Shown piece by piece: positions 9,093-17,747 of a DNA stretch of 64,000 nt. Below the pieces are notes generated by a model. It worked only from the letters and a program-made list of their open reading frames with translations, had not been told where the DNA came from and ran no database searches. Origin of the DNA: Rhodanobacter sp. LX-99 (lineage in GTDB: Bacteria; Pseudomonadota; Gammaproteobacteria; Xanthomonadales; Rhodanobacteraceae). Position numbers and translations under genes: made by a program. The stretch's first letter is position 1. Each line of letters opens with the position of its first letter. The stretch covers positions 1,674,001 through 1,738,000 of the forward strand of contig NZ_JAHFVL010000001.1 in the NCBI RefSeq assembly GCF_018599185.1, in the 5' to 3' direction.

Positions 9093-9385
9093 CCGCATCG
9101 CATGCAAGGCCTGCCAGGCAAGGCGCCACTCGCGCTTTTTTGACGCGGGTGGTCGGCGATGCCCGCGGATTCGTGCTCGGCCGACGCCCCGATAGAAAAA
9201 CTATCTTTTGAACATGCCGTGCCGGCTCGATTCAGGAGGGCGGCTTGCCCCACACTGCCGCCCATGACGAGGATGGCAACCGGCAGGTGAAGTATGCGCA
9301 ACAAGCTGCGCGTGCCCGGCTTGCGGCCGGAGCCGTTCGCCAAGGCGCTGGCCGGTGATGCCGACGCGCTTCGAGGATGCCGCGC
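9093..9385. other. Intergenic region with hairpins
   Basis: No gene is seen. GATAG-AAAAA-CTATC followed by TTTT (9191-9209) is a weak terminator-like hairpin on the plus strand. GGGCGGC (9238-9244) and GCCGCCC (9257-9263) form a 7-bp stem with a 12-nt loop. A T-run at 9136-9141 follows a short GC-rich repeat. Any of these may end the small gene at 9092. Confidence 0.4.
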
Positions 9386-9739
9386 TCACTCGTGCAGCGT
9401 CGCCTGCGGCACCTCCGCCGAGCCTTCCTCGCGGTCGCGGTACAGCGCGGCGCGCACCAGCAGCATCAGGGTGATCGGCGTGGTCAAGGTGAGGAACACG
9501 CCGATCAGGATCTCGTAGAAGATCGGCCGGCCGTGCAGCACCGAGAAGCAGGTGATCGAGGCGGCCAGCATGAAGAACGTGCCCAGCGTGGTGCCCAGGG
9601 TGGGCGCGTGCACGCGCTGGTAGAAGTTCTTCAGGCGCAGCAGGCCGAGCGAGCCGACGAAGGCGAGCAGCGCGCCCAGCAGCACGAGAACCGCCACCAG
9701 GATCGCCGCCCATGGCGGCAGGGCGTCGAGATGGCTCAT
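9386..9739 (-). CDS. mrpG: Mrp-type Na+/H+ antiporter subunit G
   Basis: A 117-residue protein with three transmembrane helices in the MnhG/PhaG pattern: a first helix near residues 12-35, the conserved LLRLKNFYQRVHAPTLGTTLG segment, and two further hydrophobic stretches. It is the small subunit needed for assembly of the Mrp monovalent cation/proton antiporter in the inner membrane. It is the last gene of the operon and overlaps mrpF by ATGA. The C-terminal tail (RDREEGSAEVPQATLHE) is hydrophilic and cytoplasmic or periplasmic. Confidence 0.9.
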   Translation of the reverse strand: MSHLDALPPWAAILVAVLVLLGALLAFVGSLGLLRLKNFYQRVHAPTLGTTLGTFFMLAASITCFSVLHGRPIFYEILIGVFLTLTTPITLMLLVRAALYRDREEGSAEVPQATLHE

Positions 9740-10017
9740 TCGATCACCTGCCCGCGCATCAGGAATTTCGACAGCGCCACCGTGCCGGCGAAGCCGAGCA
9801 GCGCGATGATCAGGCCCGCCTCGACGTAGAGCAGGCTGCCGCTGCGGATGCCGACGGTCAGCAGCAGGATCATCGCGTTGACGTACAGCGCATCCAGCGC
9901 CAGCACGCGGTCCTGCGCGCGCGGACCGCGCACCATGCGGACGATCGAGAAGCTCATCGCCAGCAGCAGCAGGATCTGCGCGAGGAGGATGGCGGCACCG
10001 AGCAGGCTGTGGCTCAT
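9736..10017 (-). CDS. mrpF: Mrp-type antiporter subunit F
   Basis: A 93-residue protein with three predicted membrane helices and the MrpF hallmark RMVRGPRAQDRVLALDAL after the first helix. MrpF carries charged residues in the membrane needed for cation exchange. The ATG at 10017 overlaps the mrpE stop by four bases. Longer upstream in-frame sequence lies inside mrpE and is not part of the gene. Confidence 0.9.
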   Translation of the reverse strand: MSHSLLGAAILLAQILLLLAMSFSIVRMVRGPRAQDRVLALDALYVNAMILLLTVGIRSGSLLYVEAGLIIALLGFAGTVALSKFLMRGQVIE

Positions 10018-10502
10018 TGGAAGATCTCCAGCAGGGGGCGCTCGTAGCGCTGCTTGATCGAGTCGATCCAGCTCGCCTCGTCGACCAGGTCCAGCACGTG
10101 GATCAGCAGGATGTTCGCGCTGGAGTCGTAGCTGACCCAGATCGTGCCCGGCGTGGAGGTGATGATGCACGCCAGCACGGCGAGGCCGTAGTGGTCGGTG
10201 AGGGTCAGCGGGATCGCCACGAAGCCGGACTGCATGCGGCTGTCGCGGCGCAGGATGATCCGGGCCACGGCGATGTTCGAGCGCACGATGTCGTACACGA
10301 CGCGCACGAACAGCAGGCCGAGCAGCGGATAGTTGCGCACGCGCGCCTTCGGCGGGCGCAGCAGGCCGAACACCTTCGCCAGCGCAACGCCGAGCAGCGC
10401 ACCGAGCAGGACCGTGCCGGGCGCGATGCTCTGGTTCAGCAGCAGCCAGATCAGCAGCAGCAGCACGGACAGGATCGGATACGGCAACCAGCGCCTGGTC
10501 AT
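10014..10502 (-). CDS. mrpE: Mrp-type antiporter subunit E
   Basis: A 162-residue MnhE/PhaE protein. Two N-terminal hydrophobic helices (ILSVLLLLIWLLLN and VLLGALLGVALAKVFGLL) are followed by the conserved cytoplasmic part with IVRSNIAVARIIL, and by ITSTPGTIWVSYD near the C-terminus, which is diagnostic for the subunit. ATG 10502 overlaps the mrpD stop (ATGA). It is needed for complex assembly in characterised Mrp systems. Confidence 0.92.
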   Translation of the reverse strand: MTRRWLPYPILSVLLLLIWLLLNQSIAPGTVLLGALLGVALAKVFGLLRPPKARVRNYPLLGLLFVRVVYDIVRSNIAVARIILRRDSRMQSGFVAIPLTLTDHYGLAVLACIITSTPGTIWVSYDSSANILLIHVLDLVDEASWIDSIKQRYERPLLEIFQ

Positions 10503-12097
10503 GGCTGTGCCTCCGCGGCCGGCAACACCTGCTGGGTGTACGCGGCCGGCGTGTGGATCTGCCGCGCGGTGTCGCGCAGATAGCGCAGCGGTACCTCGGC
10601 CTGCACGCTCAGCAGCAGACACAGGCCGAGCAGGATCGCGATGGAGGCGCTCTCGACCAGCCGCACCTTCGGGAAAATTCGCTCGGGTTCGACCCAGAAG
10701 ATCTGGATGCCGGCGCGGCACATCGCGATCACCGTGCAGAAGCCGGCCACGATGACCAGGGCGAACAACACGATCGCGCCCACGCGCGGACCGGCCTCGA
10801 GCATCGGCGCCAGCATGGCGAACTTGGCCAGGAACCCGGACAGCGGCGGCAGCCCCGCCAGCAGCAGCGCGCAGGCGAAGAAGCTGGCGCCGAGCATGGC
10901 GATCGGCGCGGAGATCACCACCCGGCTCTCGTCCTCCTGCGCGTACAGGCCTTCGCCCACCGACGCTTCGCCCAGTTGCTCGTACGGCTCCAGGCTCAAG
11001 CTGTCGTCGGTGTCGTCGTCGCCGTCGGAGGCGAGCAGGCCGGCGACCAGGAAGAACGCGGCGATGGCCAGGGTGGAGATCACCAGGTAGGCCAGCGCGC
11101 CGGCGGTGACCGCCGGCAGTTGCAGGCCGATCGCGCCGAGCAGGGTGCCGGAGGAGATCAGCACGTTGTAGCCGGCCAGCTTGGCCAGGTCGCGCGCACC
11201 GAGCATGCCGATAGTGCCGGCGACCACGGTGGCCACGCCGCCCCACAGCATCCAGCCGCTGCCGAAATGGGCGGACGCCGGCCCCGCGCCGTCGCCGAAC
11301 AGCAGCAGGCCCAGCCGCAGCAGCACGTAGATGCCGACCTTGGTCATCAGCGCGAACATCGCGGCCACCGCCGGCGATGCTGCCGCATACGTGCGCGGCA
11401 GCCAGAAGCCCAGCGGCCACATCGCGGTCTTGATCAGGAACGCCACGCCGAGAATCGCCGCACCCGCATGCAGCAGCGCGCGGGTGCGCCCGGGCACGTG
11501 CGGGATCAGCTCGGCCAGCGCCGCCATGTTCAGCGTGCCGGTGACGCCGAAGATCAGGCTGACCCCGAGCAGGAACAGCATCGAGGCGGTCAGGTTGACC
11601 GCGATGTAGTGCAGCCCCGCGCTGACCCGGCGCGCACCCGAGCCGTGCAGGGCGAGGCCGTAGGACGCCGCCAGCAGCACCTCGAAGAACACGAACAGGT
11701 TGAACAGGTCGCCGGTGAGGAAGGCGCCGTTCAGGCCCATCAGCAGGAACTGCAGCAGCGGCTGGAAGTGGCCGCCGCGATGCTGCCAGCGGCCCAGCGC
11801 GTACGGCAGCAGCGCCAGCGCGAGCACGCCGGCGAGCAGCACCATCAGCGCCGACAGCCGGTCGGCCACCAGCACGATGCCGAAGCGCGCCGGCCAGTCG
11901 CCGATGCGGTAGACCGCCGCCAGCGCGCCGTCGTCGGACACCGCCCGCATCAGCGCCGCGGCCAGCAGCACCAGCGCGACGCACGAGGCGACGCTCAGCG
12001 CCAGCACCGTGCGCCGGCGTTTCTCGCCGACCAGCAGCTGCAGCGCGGCGACCAGCAGCGGCAGCACGATCGGTGCGATGATCAGGCAGTTGCTCAC
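10499..12097 (-). CDS. mrpD: Mrp-type antiporter subunit D (NuoN/NuoM-like)
   Basis: A 532-residue polytopic protein with about 14 helices, homologous to the proton-pumping subunits of complex I. The proton-channel core is recognisable: NLFVFFEVLLAASYGL (helix 5 glutamate), and AFLIKTAMWPLGFWLPRTYAAA (helix 7 lysine and following loop). An acidic loop, DGDDDTDDSLSLEPYEQLGE, interrupts the C-terminal half and is unusually long for the family. The start is GTG 12097, overlapping the mrpC stop by four bases. Confidence 0.93.
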   Translation of the reverse strand: MSNCLIIAPIVLPLLVAALQLLVGEKRRRTVLALSVASCVALVLLAAALMRAVSDDGALAAVYRIGDWPARFGIVLVADRLSALMVLLAGVLALALLPYALGRWQHRGGHFQPLLQFLLMGLNGAFLTGDLFNLFVFFEVLLAASYGLALHGSGARRVSAGLHYIAVNLTASMLFLLGVSLIFGVTGTLNMAALAELIPHVPGRTRALLHAGAAILGVAFLIKTAMWPLGFWLPRTYAAASPAVAAMFALMTKVGIYVLLRLGLLLFGDGAGPASAHFGSGWMLWGGVATVVAGTIGMLGARDLAKLAGYNVLISSGTLLGAIGLQLPAVTAGALAYLVISTLAIAAFFLVAGLLASDGDDDTDDSLSLEPYEQLGEASVGEGLYAQEDESRVVISAPIAMLGASFFACALLLAGLPPLSGFLAKFAMLAPMLEAGPRVGAIVLFALVIVAGFCTVIAMCRAGIQIFWVEPERIFPKVRLVESASIAILLGLCLLLSVQAEVPLRYLRDTARQIHTPAAYTQQVLPAAEAQP

Positions 12098-12435
12098 GGC
12101 GTGCCGTCCTCGCCGTCGACGTGGTCGTTGCCGGTGAGGCCGCGCGAGGTCAGCAGCACCACCAGGAACAGCGCCGTGGTGGCGAAGCCGATCACGATCG
12201 CGGTGAGCACCAGCGCCTGCGGCAGCGGGTCGGCGTACTGCGCAATGTCGCCGGCGGCGTCGCGCAGCACCGGATCGGCGCCGGTGCGCAGGCCGCCGAT
12301 CGAGAAGATGAAAAGATTCACCGCGTAGGAGATCAGGGTCAGCCCGATGATCACCTGGAACGTGCGCGGGCGCAGCAGCAGCCACACGCCGGAGGCGGCG
12401 AGAATGCCGATCGCGGCGGCAAGGACCAGTTCCAT
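12094..12435 (-). CDS. mrpC: Mrp-type antiporter subunit C (NuoK-like)
   Basis: A 113-residue protein with three membrane helices, homologous to NuoK of complex I. It shows the expected GVWLLLRPRTFQVIIGLTLISYAVNLFIF core and QALVLTAIVIGFATTAL third helix. The hydrophilic C-terminus is short. ATG 12435 shares one base with the mrpA stop (TGATG arrangement), so translation is coupled. Confidence 0.93.
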   Translation of the reverse strand: MELVLAAAIGILAASGVWLLLRPRTFQVIIGLTLISYAVNLFIFSIGGLRTGADPVLRDAAGDIAQYADPLPQALVLTAIVIGFATTALFLVVLLTSRGLTGNDHVDGEDGTP

Positions 12436-15350
12436 CAGCCCTGCCCTCCCGTCGTGGCCGGCGCATCCGCCAGCTGGCGCGGACGGCGCAGCGACTGGTG
12501 CGCCAGCGCGATCAGCATCAAGGTGGTGGCACCGACCACCACGCTGAACACGCCCAGGTCGAACAGCACCGCCGAGGCCAGCGGCAGCTTGCCCAGCAAG
12601 GGCAGCTCCGCGTAGCGGAAATACGAGGTGAGGAATGGACGGCCAAACGCCAGCGAAGCCAATCCGGTCGACACCGCCAGCAACAGGCCCGCGCCGATCC
12701 AGCGCACCGGCAGCACGCGCAGGCGCGCCTCCACCCAGCGTGCGCCGCGCGCCATGTACAAGAGGATCAGCGCCACCGCCACGGTGATGCCGGCGACGAA
12801 ACCGCCGCCCGGCAGGTCGTGCCCGCGCAGGAACAGGTGCAGCCCGAACAGCAGGATCACCGGGAACATCAGCTGGATGATCAGGCCCGGGATCATCAGG
12901 TAGTCGGTCAGCGAATGATCGACCGCGCCACCGGCTTCGCCTGCATCCGGCACGTTTTGCCGGCGCTGCTGCAGCGGCACGTTGATGCTCTCGGCGGCCG
13001 GGCGGAAGCGTCGCAGCAGGCCGAACACGGTCAGCGCCACGATCGCCAGCACGCTGATCTCGCCCAGCGTGTCGAAGCCGCGGAAATCGACCAGGATCAC
13101 GTTGACCACGTTGCGGCCGCCGCCCTCCGTGTACGCGCGCTCGAGGAAGAAGCGCGAGATCGAATCGGCCACCGGATGCATCATCGCCGCATAGGCCAGG
13201 CTGGCCACGCCCAGGCCGACCACGATCGCGATCAGCCCGTCGCGGCGGCGCCGGAAGCGGTGCATGCGGCTCTCCGGCGCCAGCCCCTCGATGCGCTTGG
13301 GCAACCAGCGCATGCCGAGCAGGATCAGGATCGTGGTGACCACCTCCACCAGCAGCTGGGTCGCCGCCAGGTCCGGCGCCGACAGCCACACGAAGCTGAC
13401 GCAGGACACCAGCCCCGCGCCGCCGGTGAGCACCAGTGCGGCGAGGCGGTGGAACTTGGCCTGGCTCGCCGCGCCGATCGCGCAGGCCGCACCGAGCAGC
13501 CACAGCAGCGCGAACGCCGGGTCGACGCTGGACCAGCGCGGATGGAAGCCGAACGGCACGCTGGTCGCGGCCAGGCCGCCGGCCAGCAGCGCCAGCAGCA
13601 CGATCCACAGCAGCTGCGGCTGCAGCCGGCGGCTCGGGTAGCGGCGCTCGATCCATTGCGGGATGTCCGCGGCGAACACGGCCAGCACGCGCTCGAAGAT
13701 GCGCTTGCCGCTGAGCCGCCCGGTCAGCGGCGCCGCCTCGCGCCCGGCAAAATAGCCGCGCAGGCGCACGTACAGCAGGCAACCCGCCACGAACGCGAAG
13801 ATGCTCATCAGCAGCGGCGTGGTCACGCCATGCCATACCGCCAGGCTGTAATCCGGCAGGCGGCCGGCGCCCAACACCGAGCTTGCCGCCGCGCGCAGCG
13901 ACGGGCCGATCACCCGCGCCGGCAGCATGCCCACCAGCAGGCAGGCCAGCGCCAGGAAGCCGATCGGGAAACGCATCCACAGCGGCGGCTCGTGCGGTTC
14001 CCGCGGCAAGCCGGCGGGCACGCGACCGAAGAACACGCCACGCACGAAACGGATCGAATAGGTCACGCCGAACGCGCTGGCGGCCACCGCGACCACCACC
14101 GAGATCATGTCGAGCAACGGACCCTGGCGGGCGGCCAGCGTCTCGGCGAAGAACATCTCCTTCGACAGGAAACCGTTCAGCAGCGGCACGCCGGCCATCG
14201 CCGCGCCGGCGATCAGCGCCAGCGTCGCGGTGACCGGCATGAAGCGGCGCAGCCCGCCGAGCGTGCGCAGGTCGCGCGTGCCGGCCTCGTGGTCGACCGC
14301 GCCGGCGGCCATGAACAGCGAGGCCTTGAAGGTGGCGTGATTGACGATGTGGAAGATCGCGGCGACCACGCCGAGCGCGCTGCCCAGGCCGACCAGCATG
14401 GTGATCAGGCCCAGGTGGCTGATTGTCGAATAGGCCAGCACGCCTTTCAGGTCCTGCTCGAACATCGCCGAGTATGCGCCCAGGATCAGCGTCACCAGGC
14501 CCGCCCCGCCGACGATCCAGAACCATTGATCGGTGCCGCCCAGCACCGGCCAGAAACGCACCAGCAGGAACACGCCGGCCTTCACCATCGTGGCCGAATG
14601 CAGATACGCGGACACCGGCGTCGGCGCCGACATCGCCTGCGGCAGCCAGAAATGGAACGGGAACTGCGCGCTCTTGGTGAACGCGCCGAGCAAGATCAGC
14701 AGCAGCGTCGGCGTGTACAGCGCATGCGCGCGTACCGTATCGCCCGCGGCGAGGATCACGTCGAGGTCGTAGCTGCCCGCGACATGCCCCAGCAGCAGCA
14801 CGCCGGCGAACAGGCACAGGCCGCCGCCGGAGGTGACGATCAACGCCATCCGCGCGCCGTCGCGCGCCGATGGTCCGCGGTACCAGTAGCCGATCAGCAG
14901 GAACGAGAACAGGCTGGTCATCTCCCAGAAGAACACCAGCTGGATCACGTTGCCGGACATCACGATGCCCAGCATCGACCCCATGAACGCCAGCAGCAGG
15001 GCGAAGAAGCGCGCCAGCGGATCGTCCGGCGACATGTAGTAGCGGGCGTACAGGCCCACCAGCGTGCCGATGCCGCAGATCAGCAGCATGAACAGCCAGC
15101 TGAAGCCGTCCACCCGGAACACCAGGTCCAGCCCCAGCCCCGGTACCCACGGGATCACCTGGCGCAGCACGTTGCCGGCGGCAACCGCCGGGTACAGCCA
15201 GAGGGAAAGCAGCAGGCCGAGCAGCGCCGTGGCGGTCATCAGCCACGCCGCCAGATTGTGGCCGCGGCCACGGCCACGCAGCAGGAACACCGCGACGCTG
15301 GCCACGAACGGAAGGCAGACGATGGCGCTTGGCAGGGCGTTGTCAGGCAT
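12435..15350 (-). CDS. mrpA: Mrp-type antiporter subunit A fused to subunit B
   Basis: A 971-residue inner-membrane protein. Residues about 1-500 are NuoL-like (FFWEMTSLFSFLLIGYWYR with the helix 5 glutamate; TKSAQFPFHFWLPQAMSAPTPVSAYLHSATMVKAGV with the helix 7/8 residues). The middle part holds the MrpA C-terminal domain, and about the last 150 residues are MnhB-like (GHDLPGGGFVAGITVAVALILLYMARG). A fused A-B subunit explains why the operon has six genes' worth of function in five further frames (C, D, E, F, G). The complex exchanges Na+ (or K+) for protons and supports alkaline or salt tolerance. It is the first gene of the operon; its promoter was not identified. Confidence 0.95.
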   Translation of the reverse strand: MPDNALPSAIVCLPFVASVAVFLLRGRGRGHNLAAWLMTATALLGLLLSLWLYPAVAAGNVLRQVIPWVPGLGLDLVFRVDGFSWLFMLLICGIGTLVGLYARYYMSPDDPLARFFALLLAFMGSMLGIVMSGNVIQLVFFWEMTSLFSFLLIGYWYRGPSARDGARMALIVTSGGGLCLFAGVLLLGHVAGSYDLDVILAAGDTVRAHALYTPTLLLILLGAFTKSAQFPFHFWLPQAMSAPTPVSAYLHSATMVKAGVFLLVRFWPVLGGTDQWFWIVGGAGLVTLILGAYSAMFEQDLKGVLAYSTISHLGLITMLVGLGSALGVVAAIFHIVNHATFKASLFMAAGAVDHEAGTRDLRTLGGLRRFMPVTATLALIAGAAMAGVPLLNGFLSKEMFFAETLAARQGPLLDMISVVVAVAASAFGVTYSIRFVRGVFFGRVPAGLPREPHEPPLWMRFPIGFLALACLLVGMLPARVIGPSLRAAASSVLGAGRLPDYSLAVWHGVTTPLLMSIFAFVAGCLLYVRLRGYFAGREAAPLTGRLSGKRIFERVLAVFAADIPQWIERRYPSRRLQPQLLWIVLLALLAGGLAATSVPFGFHPRWSSVDPAFALLWLLGAACAIGAASQAKFHRLAALVLTGGAGLVSCVSFVWLSAPDLAATQLLVEVVTTILILLGMRWLPKRIEGLAPESRMHRFRRRRDGLIAIVVGLGVASLAYAAMMHPVADSISRFFLERAYTEGGGRNVVNVILVDFRGFDTLGEISVLAIVALTVFGLLRRFRPAAESINVPLQQRRQNVPDAGEAGGAVDHSLTDYLMIPGLIIQLMFPVILLFGLHLFLRGHDLPGGGFVAGITVAVALILLYMARGARWVEARLRVLPVRWIGAGLLLAVSTGLASLAFGRPFLTSYFRYAELPLLGKLPLASAVLFDLGVFSVVVGATTLMLIALAHQSLRRPRQLADAPATTGGQG

Positions 15351-15580
15351 CAGTCACTGCGCTCAGTCGAAAGGTTGTCGGTGTCTCCGGCAACCGGGGC
15401 GGACACCCCGGCACTTCATGAGCGCTCGCACGCCTCGGCGGATGAAAACGCCTGTGCGTACCCTGGCGCGGGCAATCATTGCGATCGCCCGAATGACCTC
15501 ACACCGCTTCGTTCGATTCTATAGGCCGGCCCGACCGGTCGGCAAATGCGCCCGTGTCCGCAACCCCTCTTCCCGGCGAG
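15351..15580. other. Intergenic region between mrpA and the response regulator
   Basis: No gene is seen. A GC-rich inverted repeat lies around 15396-15414 (CCGGGG...CCCCGG). A 12-bp perfect palindrome CCGACCGGTCGG is at 15531-15542. On the minus strand, TATAGAAT-like sequence near 15517-15524 could be part of the mrp promoter, but it is over 150 bp from the mrpA start and no -35 was identified. Confidence 0.35.
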
Positions 15581-15613
15581 CTTAAGCACTTCGTAAGCGG
15601 ATGCACGGATAAT
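15581..15613 (+). promoter_or_regulatory. PmrA-like response-regulator box and -10 of the regulator gene
   Basis: CTTAAG-CACTT-CGTAAG (15581-15597) is a direct repeat of TAAG at 11-bp spacing. Ten bases later comes GATAAT (15608-15613), a good -10. The repeat takes the place of the -35, the geometry of PhoP/PmrA-class activated promoters. The same arrangement, to the base, occurs before the RND efflux operon and before the YncE-like gene, which suggests autoregulation by this two-component system. Confidence 0.7.
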
Positions 15614-15665
15614 CTCCCCACGAGTCGCGCCGCCCCGCGGTCCCCGTGATCGAAGGAGCCTGTCC

Positions 15666-16331
15666 GTGCACATCATCCTGGTCGAGGACGATCCCCAGCT
15701 CGGCGCGGCGATCCAGCGCGCGCTGGAACGCCTCGCCTATACCGTCAGCTGGCTGCGCGACGGCCGCGAGGCGCTGCTCGCGCTGCGCGACCAGACCGCC
15801 GACCTGGTCCTGCTCGACCTCGGCCTGCCCGGCAAGGACGGGCTCGACGTGCTGGTCGAGGCCCGCCGCCTGCACGTCAAGACCCCGGTGCTGGTGATGA
15901 CCGCGCGCGACGCGCTGGACGACCGCGTGCGCGGCCTCGACGCCGGCGCCGACGATTACCTGGTCAAACCCTTCCACCTGGAAGAGCTGGGCGCGCGCAT
16001 CCGCTCGCTGACCCGGCGCGCGCAGGGCCTGGCCGCCAACCGCATCGATGCGGGCGCGTTGAGCCTCGACCTGGGCACCTCCGAGGTAAGCTTCCGCGGC
16101 GAGCGGGTCGAGCTGACCAAGCGCGAATTCGCCCTGCTGCAGATCCTGATGGAACGCGCCGGCCGGCTGGTGCGCCGCGAGAACCTGGAGAACTCGCTGT
16201 ACGGCCTCGACAACATGGTCGGCTCCAGCGCGCTGGAAGTGCTGGTGCACACGCTGCGCCGCAAGCTGAGCTTCGACACCATCCAGACCGTGCGCGGCTT
16301 CGGCTACATGATTCCGCGGGAGCCGAAATGA
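15666..16331 (+). CDS. OmpR/PhoB-family response regulator (QseB/PmrA-like)
   Basis: A 221-residue response regulator. The receiver domain (1-115) has the acidic pair D8-D9, phospho-acceptor D51 in LVLLDLGLPG, the conserved T in VMTARD, and K in DDYLVKPF. A winged-helix DNA-binding domain follows (about 125-220) with LTKREFALLQILMERAGRLVRRE and the recognition helix SALEVLVHTLRRKL, typical of the QseB/PmrA group. The start is GTG with AAGGAG eight bases upstream. It overlaps the histidine kinase gene by ATGA. Its likely DNA site, TAAG-N7-TAAG, lies upstream of its own gene and of the efflux and YncE-like genes. Confidence 0.95.
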   Translation: MHIILVEDDPQLGAAIQRALERLAYTVSWLRDGREALLALRDQTADLVLLDLGLPGKDGLDVLVEARRLHVKTPVLVMTARDALDDRVRGLDAGADDYLVKPFHLEELGARIRSLTRRAQGLAANRIDAGALSLDLGTSEVSFRGERVELTKREFALLQILMERAGRLVRRENLENSLYGLDNMVGSSALEVLVHTLRRKLSFDTIQTVRGFGYMIPREPK

Positions 16332-17740
16332 GGTTGGCGAGCCTGCTGAAGCCGGCCAGCCTGCATGGCCGGCTGCGTTGGCTGATCATCCTCGTGCTGC
16401 TGGCGGTGCTGCTGCCGCTGGGCGTGCTCAGCTTCCATCGCACCATCACCGAGGTGGACGAGCTGTCCGACGGGCGGCTGGCGCAGTCGGCGCGGACGCT
16501 GCAGGTGCTGATCGAGCATGCCGACATGCAGGCACTGCAGGGACGCGACGACGCGGGCACGCTGGTGCCGATCGAAGCCGGCCGCAGCCACCCGCCGAAG
16601 CGGCGTCGGAACACCTACGAGTCGGAAGTCGGCTTCCAGGTATTCGATGGTGCCGGGCGCACGCTGCTGGCCACCGCGAATCTCGCCGCCCTGCCGCCGC
16701 CCGCGGCCGGCGACGCGGACTTCCAGGATGTGCAGCAGGGCGGCTTCCGCTGGCGCGTCTTCACCCTGCGCGACATCGCCGACGGCGTGGTGATCCGCAC
16801 CGGCGAGCGTTACGACAGCCGCCACGACATCATGCACGCGGTATGGCTGGAGCACAGCCTGCCGCTGCTGATCGGCCTGCCCCTGCTGGCCCTGCTGGTG
16901 GGCTGGGCGGTACGGCGCGGCTTGCGCCCGCTCGAAGCGCTGACCCGCGCCCTCTCGGCCCGCGAGCCGGGCAGCCATGAACCGGTGCAGCTGCCCGACG
17001 CGCCGCTGGAATTGCAGCCGGTACTGGCCGCGCTGAACGGCCAGCTGGCGCGACTGGAGAATGCGCTGGAACGCGAGCGCCGCTTCAGCGCCGACGTGGC
17101 GCACGAACTGCGCACGCCGCTGGCCAGCGCCATGATCAATCTCGAAAGCGCGATGACCACCACCGATCCGGCCGAGCTGAAGAGCGGCCTGGGCAACGCC
17201 CAGCACGGCATCGCCGGGCTGGCGCGCCGGATCGAACAGTTGCTGGCGCTGGCCCGGCTGGAAGCGGGTGCGGCGTCGAGCCAGCGCAGCCGCGTCGACC
17301 TGGTCGCCGTGGCGATGGGCGTGATCGAGGAGCTGTCGCCGGTGATCGCCGACAGCGGCGTGGAGCTGAGCTTTGCGCGGCTGACGCCGCAAGTGTCCGT
17401 GCTGGGTTACGAGGCCGCGCTCGCGGCCCTGCTGCGCAACCTGGTCGAAAACGCGCTGCGCCACGTACCGGCCGGCGGCCAGGTGCAGTTGTCGATCGAA
17501 CAGGGCGAGCGCGTGGCGCTGATCGACGTCATCGACGATGGCCCGGGCATTCCGGCCGAACGCCGCGCCAGCGTGTTCGCCCGCTTCCACCGCGAAGCCG
17601 GCAGCCGCGGCGACGGCTACGGGCTGGGCCTGTCGATCGTGCAGCGCGCGGCACAGCTGCACGATGCCACGATCGAACTGCTCGACTCGCCTTACGGCAG
17701 CGGCCTGCGCGTACGCGTGGCGATTCCGCTGCGATCCTGA
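16328..17740 (+). CDS. Sensor histidine kinase of the same two-component system
   Basis: A 470-residue inner-membrane kinase. A first membrane helix at about 17-37, a periplasmic sensor region to about residue 173, and a second helix (LPLLIGLPLLALLVGWAV) precede a HAMP-like linker. The dimerisation/phospho-acceptor motif is DVAHELRTPLA. The ATPase domain has N (NLVENALRH), DDGPGIP (G1) and GYGLGLSIV (G2) boxes. The sensor domain has a basic cluster (HPPKRRRN) but no recognisable ligand motif. Translationally coupled to the regulator; the partner efflux genes suggest that it senses a toxic compound or envelope stress. Confidence 0.95.
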   Translation: MRLASLLKPASLHGRLRWLIILVLLAVLLPLGVLSFHRTITEVDELSDGRLAQSARTLQVLIEHADMQALQGRDDAGTLVPIEAGRSHPPKRRRNTYESEVGFQVFDGAGRTLLATANLAALPPPAAGDADFQDVQQGGFRWRVFTLRDIADGVVIRTGERYDSRHDIMHAVWLEHSLPLLIGLPLLALLVGWAVRRGLRPLEALTRALSAREPGSHEPVQLPDAPLELQPVLAALNGQLARLENALERERRFSADVAHELRTPLASAMINLESAMTTTDPAELKSGLGNAQHGIAGLARRIEQLLALARLEAGAASSQRSRVDLVAVAMGVIEELSPVIADSGVELSFARLTPQVSVLGYEAALAALLRNLVENALRHVPAGGQVQLSIEQGERVALIDVIDDGPGIPAERRASVFARFHREAGSRGDGYGLGLSIVQRAAQLHDATIELLDSPYGSGLRVRVAIPLRS

Positions 17741-17747
17741 TATCGGC

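Noticed and set aside
12498..15524. 1000-codon plus-strand frame opposite mrpA
   Set aside because: Shadow of the mrpA frame; rich in Q, H and R without any motif.
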